DNA of 18,007 nt, from the NCBI GenBank assembly GCA_041309605.1, contig JBFYZH010000014.1, positions 1 to 18,007 on the forward strand. The letters are read 5' to 3'. The number at the start of each line of letters is the position of its first letter. Position 1 is the first letter of the stretch. Below are positions 10,283-17,454 of this stretch, piece by piece. A program made the position numbers and the translations under genes. The notes beneath the pieces are model-generated. The model was not told the origin of the DNA, ran no database searches, and saw nothing but the letters and a program-made list of their open reading frames with translations. Source of the DNA: JALOPX01 sp041309605. Its GTDB lineage: Bacteria; Krumholzibacteriota; Krumholzibacteriia; Krumholzibacteriales; Krumholzibacteriaceae.

Positions 10283-12175
10283 ATGAAAAAAATGCCGGGA
10301 ATAATTCTTTGGGCGATGGCAGCCTTGCTTTTTACATCCGCGGTTCACGCTCAGGATGGAGGCGGCGGGACCCGTTCGATATTCACGCTGGGAGCGGGTT
10401 CGCGCGCTATTTCGATGGGGGGGGCATTTGCCGCGATAGGGGACGATCCTTCGGTTCTTTATTACAATCCGGCCGCCATGAAGCTCAATCCATACCCGTC
10501 CGTAATGGCGAACCATATCCAGCTTTTCCCGGGATTCAGCGACGCCAGTTACGATTTTATCGGTCTGGTCTATCCGACCATGTCCGCGGGAGCGTTCGGG
10601 CTTGGTTTCATGACTGTGGGTACTGGCGGGATAAGGGAATTCGACAGCTACAGCGTGGAGACCGACGAGATCTCGTACAGGGAGAGCCAGGCGATAATCT
10701 CGTACGCTTTCGACATGCCGTGGAAGTTCCTGGGAAGGTACACTATCGGGTCTTCCGTGAAGATTCTCAACCAGGGGATAGGCGAATTCTCCGATACCGG
10801 TACCGGAGTGGATATCGGAATATTGTTCAGGCAGGATTTGATAAAGGGACTTGTGCTGGGATGCAATCTGCAGGATCTGGCAGGGGCGCAGACGAAACTG
10901 GTTTCAGTTACGGAGAAGGTCGACGGGACGATAATACTCGGGGCGGGTTACACGCGCCGGATGGGGAACGGTTCCTCGCTGAGCGTTTCGGTACAGGTTG
11001 ACATGCCGGAGAGGGCCGATAACGATCTGCGTTTCGGGGCCGAATACAATTTCAAGCGGATTGCGAGCCTTCGCGCGGGATTCGATTCGGAGTCCGTAAC
11101 CGCCGGAGTAGGCTTCGGATGGAACAGGTACCGGGGGGATTACGGTTTCTTTTCCAGGGAGGAGGCCGGAAGTTCGCATCCTTTCTCCGTTCAGGCCAGG
11201 ATCGGTTCGTCCATTGAGGACAGGATACGAATCGAGGAAGAAAGAAGACAGGCCGAGGAGGAAAAACGCATAGCCGAGATCTTCTCCGCAAGGGTGGCCA
11301 GACATATCGAATCGGCCCGCGGCTACAGAGATTCCGGCGAGCCGGAGAAAGCGCTTGATGAGATCAAGATAGCCCTGGAATACGATCCGGGAAACATCGA
11401 TGCTTCCGCGATGATGACCGAGGTGGAAAAGCTGATACTCGATCTGTTGACCGAAAGGACCAGGACGGCGGAGAAATCGCTCCTTATAAACCAGAATTTC
11501 GGTCTCGGGCTGCGCTATTACAGCAGCAACGAATATATTTTGTCGCGGGCGCAGTGGCTCGCGGTGCTGGAAATTGATCCTGAAAATCAGGACGCAAAGG
11601 ATTACCTGGCGAGGACGGAGGAAAAACTCGGCGAACAGATAGCGCAGCACAGGACCAGCGCCATCGGACACGAAAAGAATGGAAGATTCGCGGCGGCGAT
11701 AAGTGAATGGAATATAGTCAGGATGATCGATCCGGACAATGAGGAAGCGCTCGAATCGACCAGGAGGATAAGCAGCCGCATGGAGGAACTCGACAGAAAT
11801 TACCGCGTGGCGGACCAGAGGCTGAAAACCATAGATTCATTCGAGGACGCACTGAAAGCCTACAGCGAGGGACGTTATCCCGACGCCGTTTCACTGCTGC
11901 AGCGGATTCTTGAGCAGCAACCGGATCACGCCGAAGCCCGTGATCTTCTTAAAAGAGTCCAGAGGAAACTGACGCCGCTGAGCGACGTTGAAAAGGAACA
12001 GATCAGGCAATTCTATATCCAGGGAATGAGGTATTTCACGCAGAGAAACTATACGCTCGCCATTGAGACGTGGAAGAAGATTCTGGAGATCGATCCGGAT
12101 AACGAGAGCGTGAGCAAGAATATCGAAGACGCCCGGCAGAGACTCGAGAAGACCGGGTCTTTGGAGGAAGAGTAG
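10283..12175 (+). CDS. PorV/PorQ-family outer-membrane barrel protein fused to C-terminal TPR domain
   Basis: The protein has 630 residues. Residues 1-23 form a signal peptide (KK, hydrophobic core, then VHA before QDGG). Residues about 30-310 match the PorV/PorQ (UPF0164) type of FadL-like barrel, with the hallmark GSRAISMGGAFAAIGDDPS at 39-57 followed by YYNPAAM. Amphipathic strands run to about 308. Residues about 311-337 are a highly charged helix (RIRIEEERRQAEEEKRIAE). Five TPR-like units follow near 333-370, 404-440, 455-490, 518-553 and 575-610, several ending in EIDPDN-type turns. Stand-alone family members are roughly 300-400 residues, so this is a fusion. Both ends of such barrels normally face the periplasm, so the TPRs are probably periplasmic. 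PorV proteins bind C-terminal sorting domains in type IX secretion. The gene begins 8 bp after a protein ending in a similar domain, which suggests a cognate pair (inference). The ATG at 10283 is preceded only by a weak AGAG, so translational coupling is likely. Confidence 0.88.
   Translation: MKKMPGIILWAMAALLFTSAVHAQDGGGGTRSIFTLGAGSRAISMGGAFAAIGDDPSVLYYNPAAMKLNPYPSVMANHIQLFPGFSDASYDFIGLVYPTMSAGAFGLGFMTVGTGGIREFDSYSVETDEISYRESQAIISYAFDMPWKFLGRYTIGSSVKILNQGIGEFSDTGTGVDIGILFRQDLIKGLVLGCNLQDLAGAQTKLVSVTEKVDGTIILGAGYTRRMGNGSSLSVSVQVDMPERADNDLRFGAEYNFKRIASLRAGFDSESVTAGVGFGWNRYRGDYGFFSREEAGSSHPFSVQARIGSSIEDRIRIEEERRQAEEEKRIAEIFSARVARHIESARGYRDSGEPEKALDEIKIALEYDPGNIDASAMMTEVEKLILDLLTERTRTAEKSLLINQNFGLGLRYYSSNEYILSRAQWLAVLEIDPENQDAKDYLARTEEKLGEQIAQHRTSAIGHEKNGRFAAAISEWNIVRMIDPDNEEALESTRRISSRMEELDRNYRVADQRLKTIDSFEDALKAYSEGRYPDAVSLLQRILEQQPDHAEARDLLKRVQRKLTPLSDVEKEQIRQFYIQGMRYFTQRNYTLAIETWKKILEIDPDNESVSKNIEDARQRLEKTGSLEEE
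12163..12168 (+). promoter_or_regulatory. Shine-Dalgarno site that decides the TTG start at 12176
   Basis: GGAGGA lies seven bases before TTG 12176, an ideal spacing, and falls inside the last codons of the upstream gene. The TTG directly follows that gene's TAG stop (12173-12175). Translation from it gives an intact RsbW-like domain from about residue 11, so this start is well supported. Confidence 0.8.
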
Positions 12176-15100
12176 TTGAAAGAGGCTCTGCTGAAGGAAA
12201 AGACGAAATTTCATCTCGAAATCCCTGCCGACGAGAACAATCTCAGTGAAGTCAGGGATTTTATTGCCGGCGTATGCAGGCAGGCCGGTTTTTCAAAGCG
12301 GGAAACGAACAACACCAAGCTCGCGATGGACGAAGCGTGCACCAATATCATCAAGCATGCCTACAAGGACACCGCCGGTAATATAAGGATAGAAGTCACC
12401 GCCCACCCCGGGAATATCGAAATCAATATCTTCGACAGGGGTAAGACCTTCGAATGGTCGAATATCAAGGATCCGGACCTTCAGCGCTACGTCGAAATCG
12501 GCAAGAAAGGCGGATTGGGTATATACCTGATGAACCGTCTTATGGACGATCTCGATTACAGGTCTTCACCGGAAGGTAACAGGCTGTACATGGCGAAGCG
12601 CTCGGAAGGCGCGGCCATTCTGACTCATGCTCCCCTGTTCATGTCGATCAAGCCGAAATGGACCGCCACGCTGCGTTTCAAATTCGCGCTCAGGGCGGGT
12701 GTGGGACTTTTCTGCCTCATCCTGTTCCTGGGGATCGTTCAATACGTCAACCAGACAAGGGAGATAGAGTCGCAGGAAAGACAGGCATGGATCGCCATGA
12801 GCGATCTCGCCCGGAATCTTGAATCAAAAAGTGAAAGCGCTCTGGTACTCGATGATCTTTATCATCCCCAGTACAGGGAGATAAACGATTTTATACAGGA
12901 CAGAATCGTGAAGTTGCCGGAGATTCTTTATGTGCGAATAGTAAACAATGACGGTGTGGTCGTTTCATCGAACGTGCTGGATGAGTTCCAGCAGAGATTC
13001 GATATTCCGGCGGAAAGAGAGGTTGTCTCCGACGCGGGAAAATGGTTTACCCTGACCGATGCGGACGGGCGGCATATTGAGGAATTTCACTATCCCGTCC
13101 AGATCTCCGACAAGGAAAAGGACAGGCCCGTATCGCTGGGACGCATAATTCTCGGCGTGTCGGCTACGGCGATAAATAAGGGCATCTATGATCCCAGAAC
13201 GAGAACGATACTTATACTGGCCGGGATATTCCTTATGGGACTTGCGCTGATCTACCTGCTTATAGCGGTTTTCGTCAAACCGATACAGGATCTGACCGAC
13301 GGCGTCAGGGCTATAGGGGAAGGAGCCCTGGAAGAGGGAATACATATAGACGGCCCGGAGGAAATAGGAGCAATAGCCAGGGCATTCAACGAGATCACGA
13401 TGAAATTTCGCGACGCGCAGAAAAACGTTGTGGAACAGGAACGCCTGCAGAAGGAAATGCAGGTTGCGCAGGAGATCCAGCATTCGCTTCTTCCGGGCAA
13501 GGTTCCGCAGATAAGCGGTTATGACATAGCGAGTCTTTACAGGGCGGCAAAGGAAGTGGGCGGCGATTATTACGATTTTGTTTCCGTCGGTGAAGATTCT
13601 CTCGGAGTAGTGGTGGCGGATGTGTCCGGAAAGGGCGTTCCCGGATCGCTTGTAATGACGATGATAAGAACGGCTCTGAGGATGGAGGCAAGGGGGAGTC
13701 TCTCGGCCGCCGAAGTCATGTCCAGGATGAACGATTTCGTCACCGAGGACATGAAGAAGGGCATGTTCGTTACGATCTTCTACGTCATCCTCGATTCGAA
13801 GAACAGGATCATCAGTTACGCGAGCGCCGGGCATAACCCGATGATTCTCTACAGAGCAGAGACCGACGAGACCTTTTTCCTTAACCCGCGCGGTTTCCCT
13901 GTGGGAATAAGTCTTCCGGACGACACATTGTTCCGCCGTTCGATAGACGTGGAGAAGATCAAACTTAAAAAGGACGACATGCTGGTCATATACACCGACG
14001 GCGTGACAGAAGCGATGAACGAGGCGAGACAGCAGTATGGTGAAGACAGGCTCATCGACATCATCAAGCGCAACGGAAGGCTCACTCCCGAGCAGTTCAT
14101 GGACAGGCTCAACGAAGATATCAAGGTTTTTACCGGCGATTATCCACAAAACGACGATATCACCGTCGTTGCCATCAAGGAGAAGATGATGGCCGACGAC
14201 GTGCTCTTCGGGATCAGAAAGAAACTTCTGGACCTCGTGGAAATAGAAGGTCTCAGCGTAGCCGAGGCGTGCCAGCGCATGAATGTGTCGCCTTCCACAT
14301 ATTACCGGTACAAGAAACGTCTTGCGGAGCTGGGGGACCGGGGATTGAAGAACAAGACTTTAAGACAGGAAGACGAAATAAGGCGAGTGAGCATCGAACA
14401 ACGCAAGTTGCTCATGGAAATAATAAAGAGCAATCCCAGGCTTGGAGCGAAACGCATGACATCCATCTTCAACGAGGGTAAAGAGGACAAATTCAAGCTG
14501 AGCACCTCCCTTGTGTACGATGAGCTGAAGCGCATGCGTTTGAACACCTACGAAAAGAGGATAGAGTACCTCAGAAGAAACAGGTTCATCTCGGAGGAGG
14601 AATACCAGGGGATGCTTGCCTCGCCGCAAGCGAAGGTCCTTGCGGGGCCGAACGGCGATTCCCTGATAGATGAGGAGGAACGGGTTGTATCGGCGGGCGG
14701 GGACGATTTTATCGCGGATGCGGGGGTGGATGTGCCGGGCGTGGAGCGTGCCGGTAAGGAAGCCGTTGCCGGCGCGGCCAGCGGCCCGACGCCGGCGATA
14801 AAAGACGTACCTGCAGGGGCGGTTCCGGAATCAATGAAGCGCCCGGTAAAACCGGAAAGACCTCTTACAATATCAGGCCTCAGGCCGGGAGCCGACGATG
14901 AACCGGGAAAAATCGGCAGGATAATGGCCGATATCCTGAATACCGGGGAGACGGAAGGCGGGATCGCCAGAATCGAACCGATCGAGTATCCTGATGGTGT
15001 AATCGTTCTCAGGATAAACGGGCATCTGGATTCGTCATCGGCTGCCGATCTCGAGAACGTTCTGGAGAGCGTTTACGAATACGGTATCAGAAAGATCATC

Positions 15101-16615
15101 GTCGATCTTGTCGATGTATCCTATATCAGCAGCGGAGGCTGGGGTATTTTTACCGGCAGGGTGAAATCGCTCAGGGAGGGCGGTGGAGATGTAGTCCTGG
15201 CGGGTATGTCCCCCGAAGTGTTCGACATCTATGAACTCCTCGGATTCCAGGATATCATCATGAGTTTCCAGAAGGTCGATGAAGCGGTCGATTTCATCTC
15301 GCTGCCTTTCGAGACCAGAAGGAAAAAACTCGACGAAATCAGCCAGGTAAGAGCGCACGAAAAGGTTATCGAACACAGGGTCAAGGGTGAAGATCTTACG
15401 GATTTCGAGGAACAGGAGGCATCGGCGTGGACTCCGCTCGCGATAGAGGCCGGAACGGTCGGCGAGAAGGGGGATATCACCGTACTCAATCTTGCGGGTG
15501 TCATCGATACGGTAAGTTGCGTAAAGCTCAAGGATGTCATGACCGAACTGATAGATAACGGCTCTATAAAGCTTGTAGTGGACATGTCAAGGGTGGAATA
15601 CGTCAGCAGCGCGGGATGGGGAATATTCGCTTCGAGGATCGACGAGTTAAGATCCGTCGGGGGAGACATCAGGATATTCGGCATGGACCCGGAAGTCGAC
15701 AGTATTTTCCATCTTCTCGGATTCGACGTTATAATGAGATCTTTCAGTATAATGGCCGAAGCGATTGAAGATTTTTCCGGGCAGCCGGTACGTGCGGGAA
15801 CGGATGACAAAGAGAGGCCGAGCGGGTACGAACCGCCTTCTTCCGCGCGGCATGCGCCGCAGGTCGAACCTTCGACGACCGCTGCGGAATCTTCGTTGAC
15901 TCTGGAGGTGTCAAGAAAGGTCACCGCGGGGGACAAATCGATGATCATTCATCTCGGGGGAGCGATAGACGCGGCGACCACGGAAAAATTCGAAGTTTAC
16001 ATCGAAGAATGCGTTGCCGAGAAACCCATGTACCTCGTGGTGGATCTTTCGGACATAATATATATCAGCAGCAGCGGCTGGGGTGTTATAATAAGGTACA
16101 TGCAGGAGTTGTCCGCCGTTTCAGGACGGATCGCTCTGTGCGGAATGACGCCCGCCATCTTCAAGATATTCCGGGATCTCGGTTTTGAACCGCTCCTGCC
16201 GCATTACCTTACGGCCGAGAAAGCTCTGGAGGAACTATCGGCTCCTGCACTTGGGGAGCACGGGGAAAAGACAAGGAAAAAGGCCGGATCAGGGGCCGCG
16301 GCATCCAGAAAAGAGAACGCTGCGCGAGTGCTGGGCGATGACAAGAATGCGGGAAAAGAAACTCCAGGGCGGCGAGATGGTGATGCACCGGCGGAGGTGC
16401 CGGGCGTGACGAAACCGGGGGTCACTCCGCTGATCGAAACACCGCTGCAGAAGGCCGACGACCTTGAAGTGATCCTCGACCTTGAAAACAGGAAGGACGA
16501 GACTGCGACGAAGGATATCAGGATCAGAAAAATCGGATGGAAGGAATACGGGAAGAAACTGTCCAGCAGGAACAGGGCGGACAAGGAACAAGAAGACGAA
16601 AAAGAAGAGGATTGA
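12176..16615 (+). CDS. Membrane-bound partner-switching regulator: RsbW-like kinase, sensor, HAMP, PP2C (RsbU/SpoIIE), double HTH, three STAS domains
   Basis: The protein has 1,479 residues and starts at TTG. Residues 11-145 are an RsbW/SpoIIAB-type GHKL kinase, with N-box DEACTNIIKHAY (52-63), DRG (87-89) and GGLGIYLM (112-119). TM1 is about 166-190. A roughly 150-residue periplasmic Cache/PAS-like sensor follows (ILYVRIVNNDGVVVSSN, 250-266). TM2 is about 344-367 and HAMP 367-417. PP2C/SpoIIE spans about 430-668, with GGDYYDF (462-468), DVSGKGVPGS (482-491), TDGVTEAMN (607-615) and NDDIT (659-663); its hallmark motifs look intact. Residues 683-800 form two successive helix-turn-helix segments of IS3/IS481-transposase type. 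Residues 801-925 are a disordered linker. STAS domains lie at 926-1043, 1085-1200 and 1238-1355. The tail 1356-1479 is low-complexity with a basic IRIRKIGWKEYGKKL stretch. In known systems the W kinase phosphorylates a STAS antagonist, the U phosphatase reverses this, and a sigma factor or other partner is released. Here all parts share one chain. No sigma factor is seen in the window. Domain calls are strong; the output is unknown. Confidence 0.93.
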   Translation: MKEALLKEKTKFHLEIPADENNLSEVRDFIAGVCRQAGFSKRETNNTKLAMDEACTNIIKHAYKDTAGNIRIEVTAHPGNIEINIFDRGKTFEWSNIKDPDLQRYVEIGKKGGLGIYLMNRLMDDLDYRSSPEGNRLYMAKRSEGAAILTHAPLFMSIKPKWTATLRFKFALRAGVGLFCLILFLGIVQYVNQTREIESQERQAWIAMSDLARNLESKSESALVLDDLYHPQYREINDFIQDRIVKLPEILYVRIVNNDGVVVSSNVLDEFQQRFDIPAEREVVSDAGKWFTLTDADGRHIEEFHYPVQISDKEKDRPVSLGRIILGVSATAINKGIYDPRTRTILILAGIFLMGLALIYLLIAVFVKPIQDLTDGVRAIGEGALEEGIHIDGPEEIGAIARAFNEITMKFRDAQKNVVEQERLQKEMQVAQEIQHSLLPGKVPQISGYDIASLYRAAKEVGGDYYDFVSVGEDSLGVVVADVSGKGVPGSLVMTMIRTALRMEARGSLSAAEVMSRMNDFVTEDMKKGMFVTIFYVILDSKNRIISYASAGHNPMILYRAETDETFFLNPRGFPVGISLPDDTLFRRSIDVEKIKLKKDDMLVIYTDGVTEAMNEARQQYGEDRLIDIIKRNGRLTPEQFMDRLNEDIKVFTGDYPQNDDITVVAIKEKMMADDVLFGIRKKLLDLVEIEGLSVAEACQRMNVSPSTYYRYKKRLAELGDRGLKNKTLRQEDEIRRVSIEQRKLLMEIIKSNPRLGAKRMTSIFNEGKEDKFKLSTSLVYDELKRMRLNTYEKRIEYLRRNRFISEEEYQGMLASPQAKVLAGPNGDSLIDEEERVVSAGGDDFIADAGVDVPGVERAGKEAVAGAASGPTPAIKDVPAGAVPESMKRPVKPERPLTISGLRPGADDEPGKIGRIMADILNTGETEGGIARIEPIEYPDGVIVLRINGHLDSSSAADLENVLESVYEYGIRKIIVDLVDVSYISSGGWGIFTGRVKSLREGGGDVVLAGMSPEVFDIYELLGFQDIIMSFQKVDEAVDFISLPFETRRKKLDEISQVRAHEKVIEHRVKGEDLTDFEEQEASAWTPLAIEAGTVGEKGDITVLNLAGVIDTVSCVKLKDVMTELIDNGSIKLVVDMSRVEYVSSAGWGIFASRIDELRSVGGDIRIFGMDPEVDSIFHLLGFDVIMRSFSIMAEAIEDFSGQPVRAGTDDKERPSGYEPPSSARHAPQVEPSTTAAESSLTLEVSRKVTAGDKSMIIHLGGAIDAATTEKFEVYIEECVAEKPMYLVVDLSDIIYISSSGWGVIIRYMQELSAVSGRIALCGMTPAIFKIFRDLGFEPLLPHYLTAEKALEELSAPALGEHGEKTRKKAGSGAAASRKENAARVLGDDKNAGKETPGRRDGDAPAEVPGVTKPGVTPLIETPLQKADDLEVILDLENRKDETATKDIRIRKIGWKEYGKKLSSRNRADKEQEDEKEED
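14222..14575 (+). other. Transposase-type bipartite helix-turn-helix domain inside the partner-switching protein
   Basis: This covers residues 683-800 of the regulator. The first HTH reads LSVAEACQRMNVSPSTYYR followed by YKKRLAELGDRGLKNKT. The second segment has EQRKLLMEIIKSNPRLGAKR, then a helix pair ending STSLVYDELKRMRLNTYEKR. This order and wording are typical of the N-terminal DNA-binding half of IS3/IS481-like transposases (SxSTxYRW..GLxxLxxRS, then NPxxGxxRI, then stxvyxxLkrxgLnTxexR). No DDE catalytic domain follows; the chain goes on to a linker and STAS domains. The assignment rests on pattern resemblance. Confidence 0.7.
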
Positions 16616-16621
16616 GCGGTC

Positions 16622-17386
16622 ATGAAGCGTTTTGCGGTAATGACGATGAAGGGCGGCACGGGAAAGACTACGACCGCGGTCAGCGTGGCTCACGGACTTT
16701 CTCTATGCGGAAAAAGGGTTCTTCTTGTGGATTGCGATCCGCAGAGAAACTCCGCGATCTCTTTCGGAGTGGAATCGGAAAAGGGGCTGGACACCCTGCT
16801 TTCGACTGGCGATGTAGAGATCATACAGGTAAGGGAAAATCTCTTCCTGATCGATTCAGGAGGGCGTAAACTGGTAGATGTGGAACTGATGCTGGGTCAT
16901 CAGGAGAATCGGGAAAAAAGAATGAAAGATGCCCTGAAACATTTGAAAGGATGCGATTACGTGATTTGCGATTGTCCTCCCTCAATGAATCTTATTAACG
17001 CAAACGTCCTGTCTTACTGCGATGAGGTCATCGTTCCCGTGGCGATGGACTATCTGTCACAGGAGGGAGCGCGGCAAACGATGGAGATAATAGATGATAT
17101 GAAATGGATAACCAAATCTAATAATATAAGATACAGAATATTGCCAACGTTCTATGACTCCCGCACAAGGGTATCCGGACTGGTCCTGGATGAGATAAAA
17201 AAGCAGTTCGATGGCAGAATTTTCGACACTGTCATAAGGATAAACACATCTCTGCGCGAGGCGCCCGGTTCGAAAAGGACAATCTATGAACACGCGCCGC
17301 TATCCAGGGGAGCTTTCGATTATTACAGGTTGACAGAGGAAATAATGTCATCCGATGAAAGAGAGAACCGGACTCATTCCGGGTAG
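16622..17386 (+). CDS. ParA/Soj-family ATPase (orphan, no ParB seen)
   Basis: The protein has 254 residues. It carries a deviant Walker A, KGGTGKTTT, at 10-18 (signature Lys10, P-loop Lys15), Walker A' VDCDPQRNSA at 36-45, and Walker B YVICDCPPS at 113-121. The C-terminal half has the usual ParA pattern: PVAMDYLSQEG, then LPTFYDSRTRVS, then INTSLREAPGSKRTIYEHAP, then a GAFDYYRLTEEI helix. ParA ATPases dimerise on ATP, bind DNA non-specifically and position cargo such as plasmids, chromosomes, chemoreceptor arrays or other large complexes. The C-terminus is short and polar, without the amphipathic membrane helix of MinD. The ATG lies 6 bp after the regulator's TGA and has only a poor ribosome site (AGAGG at 16606-16610, or GAGCGG very close), so coupling is likely. 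No ParB gene or recognisable parS site lies in the window. Inferred role: placing the envelope or signalling complex encoded by its neighbours. The family call is firm; the cargo is a guess. Confidence 0.93.
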   Translation: MKRFAVMTMKGGTGKTTTAVSVAHGLSLCGKRVLLVDCDPQRNSAISFGVESEKGLDTLLSTGDVEIIQVRENLFLIDSGGRKLVDVELMLGHQENREKRMKDALKHLKGCDYVICDCPPSMNLINANVLSYCDEVIVPVAMDYLSQEGARQTMEIIDDMKWITKSNNIRYRILPTFYDSRTRVSGLVLDEIKKQFDGRIFDTVIRINTSLREAPGSKRTIYEHAPLSRGAFDYYRLTEEIMSSDERENRTHSG

Positions 17387-17454
17387 AAACGGCTGCCGGT
17401 TACAACAAACGGCGGATAGAGAATGAGGGTCAATAATTGCCGGAGGAGAAGATT
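17387..17454 (+). other. 68-bp intergenic spacer
   Basis: This is the largest gap in the window. It contains the ribosome site for the next gene. I see no convincing -35/-10 pair, and only short imperfect GC hairpins with no U-tract, so neither a promoter nor a terminator can be supported. Co-transcription with the upstream genes is the simplest reading. Confidence 0.5.
17442..17447 (+). promoter_or_regulatory. Shine-Dalgarno site that decides the TTG start at 17455
   Basis: GGAGGA lies seven bases before TTG 17455, the same sequence and spacing used by the TTG start at 12176. An in-frame alternative TTG at 17437 has a weaker GAGGG at 17425-17429, also seven bases away, and would add six residues. 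TAA at 17434-17436 blocks any start further upstream. Confidence 0.65.

Noticed and set aside
12965..14149. A 394-codon open frame on the minus strand opposite the sensor and PP2C region
   Set aside because: It lies wholly antisense to strongly conserved HAMP and PP2C motifs, and its translation is rich in His, Arg and Tyr with no recognisable domain. It is a codon-bias shadow.
14222..14575. An inserted transposon or IS remnant splitting the regulator gene
   Set aside because: The frame is uninterrupted, there are no terminal inverted repeats or target duplications visible, and only the DNA-binding half is present. A fused domain fits better than a recent insertion.
14951..16240. Idea that two of the three STAS domains have lost the phospho-acceptor serine
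   Set aside because: Careful alignment to SpoIIAA shows the acceptor is the first Ser after the Asp position. All three domains keep it, and only the following residue varies (Gly, Ala, Ser).
16537..16869. A plus-strand open frame overlapping the end of the regulator and the start of parA
   Set aside because: It is out of frame with both genes, has no domain, and both overlapped genes are clearly real.
17391..17414. Possible terminator hairpin after parA (CGG/CCG and GCCG/CGGC short inverted repeats)
   Set aside because: Stems are only 3-4 bp, compete with each other, and no T-run follows.
17400..17436. Possible promoter (TTACAA ... CAATAA) before the last gene
   Set aside because: The spacing between the two hexamers is about 25 bp, too long for a normal sigma-70-type promoter, and neither hexamer is close to consensus.
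17437..17439. Alternative TTG start for the last gene, adding MPEEKI
   Set aside because: It is possible, but GGAGGA before TTG 17455 is a better ribosome site and matches the start used at 12176. It is kept only as an alternative.
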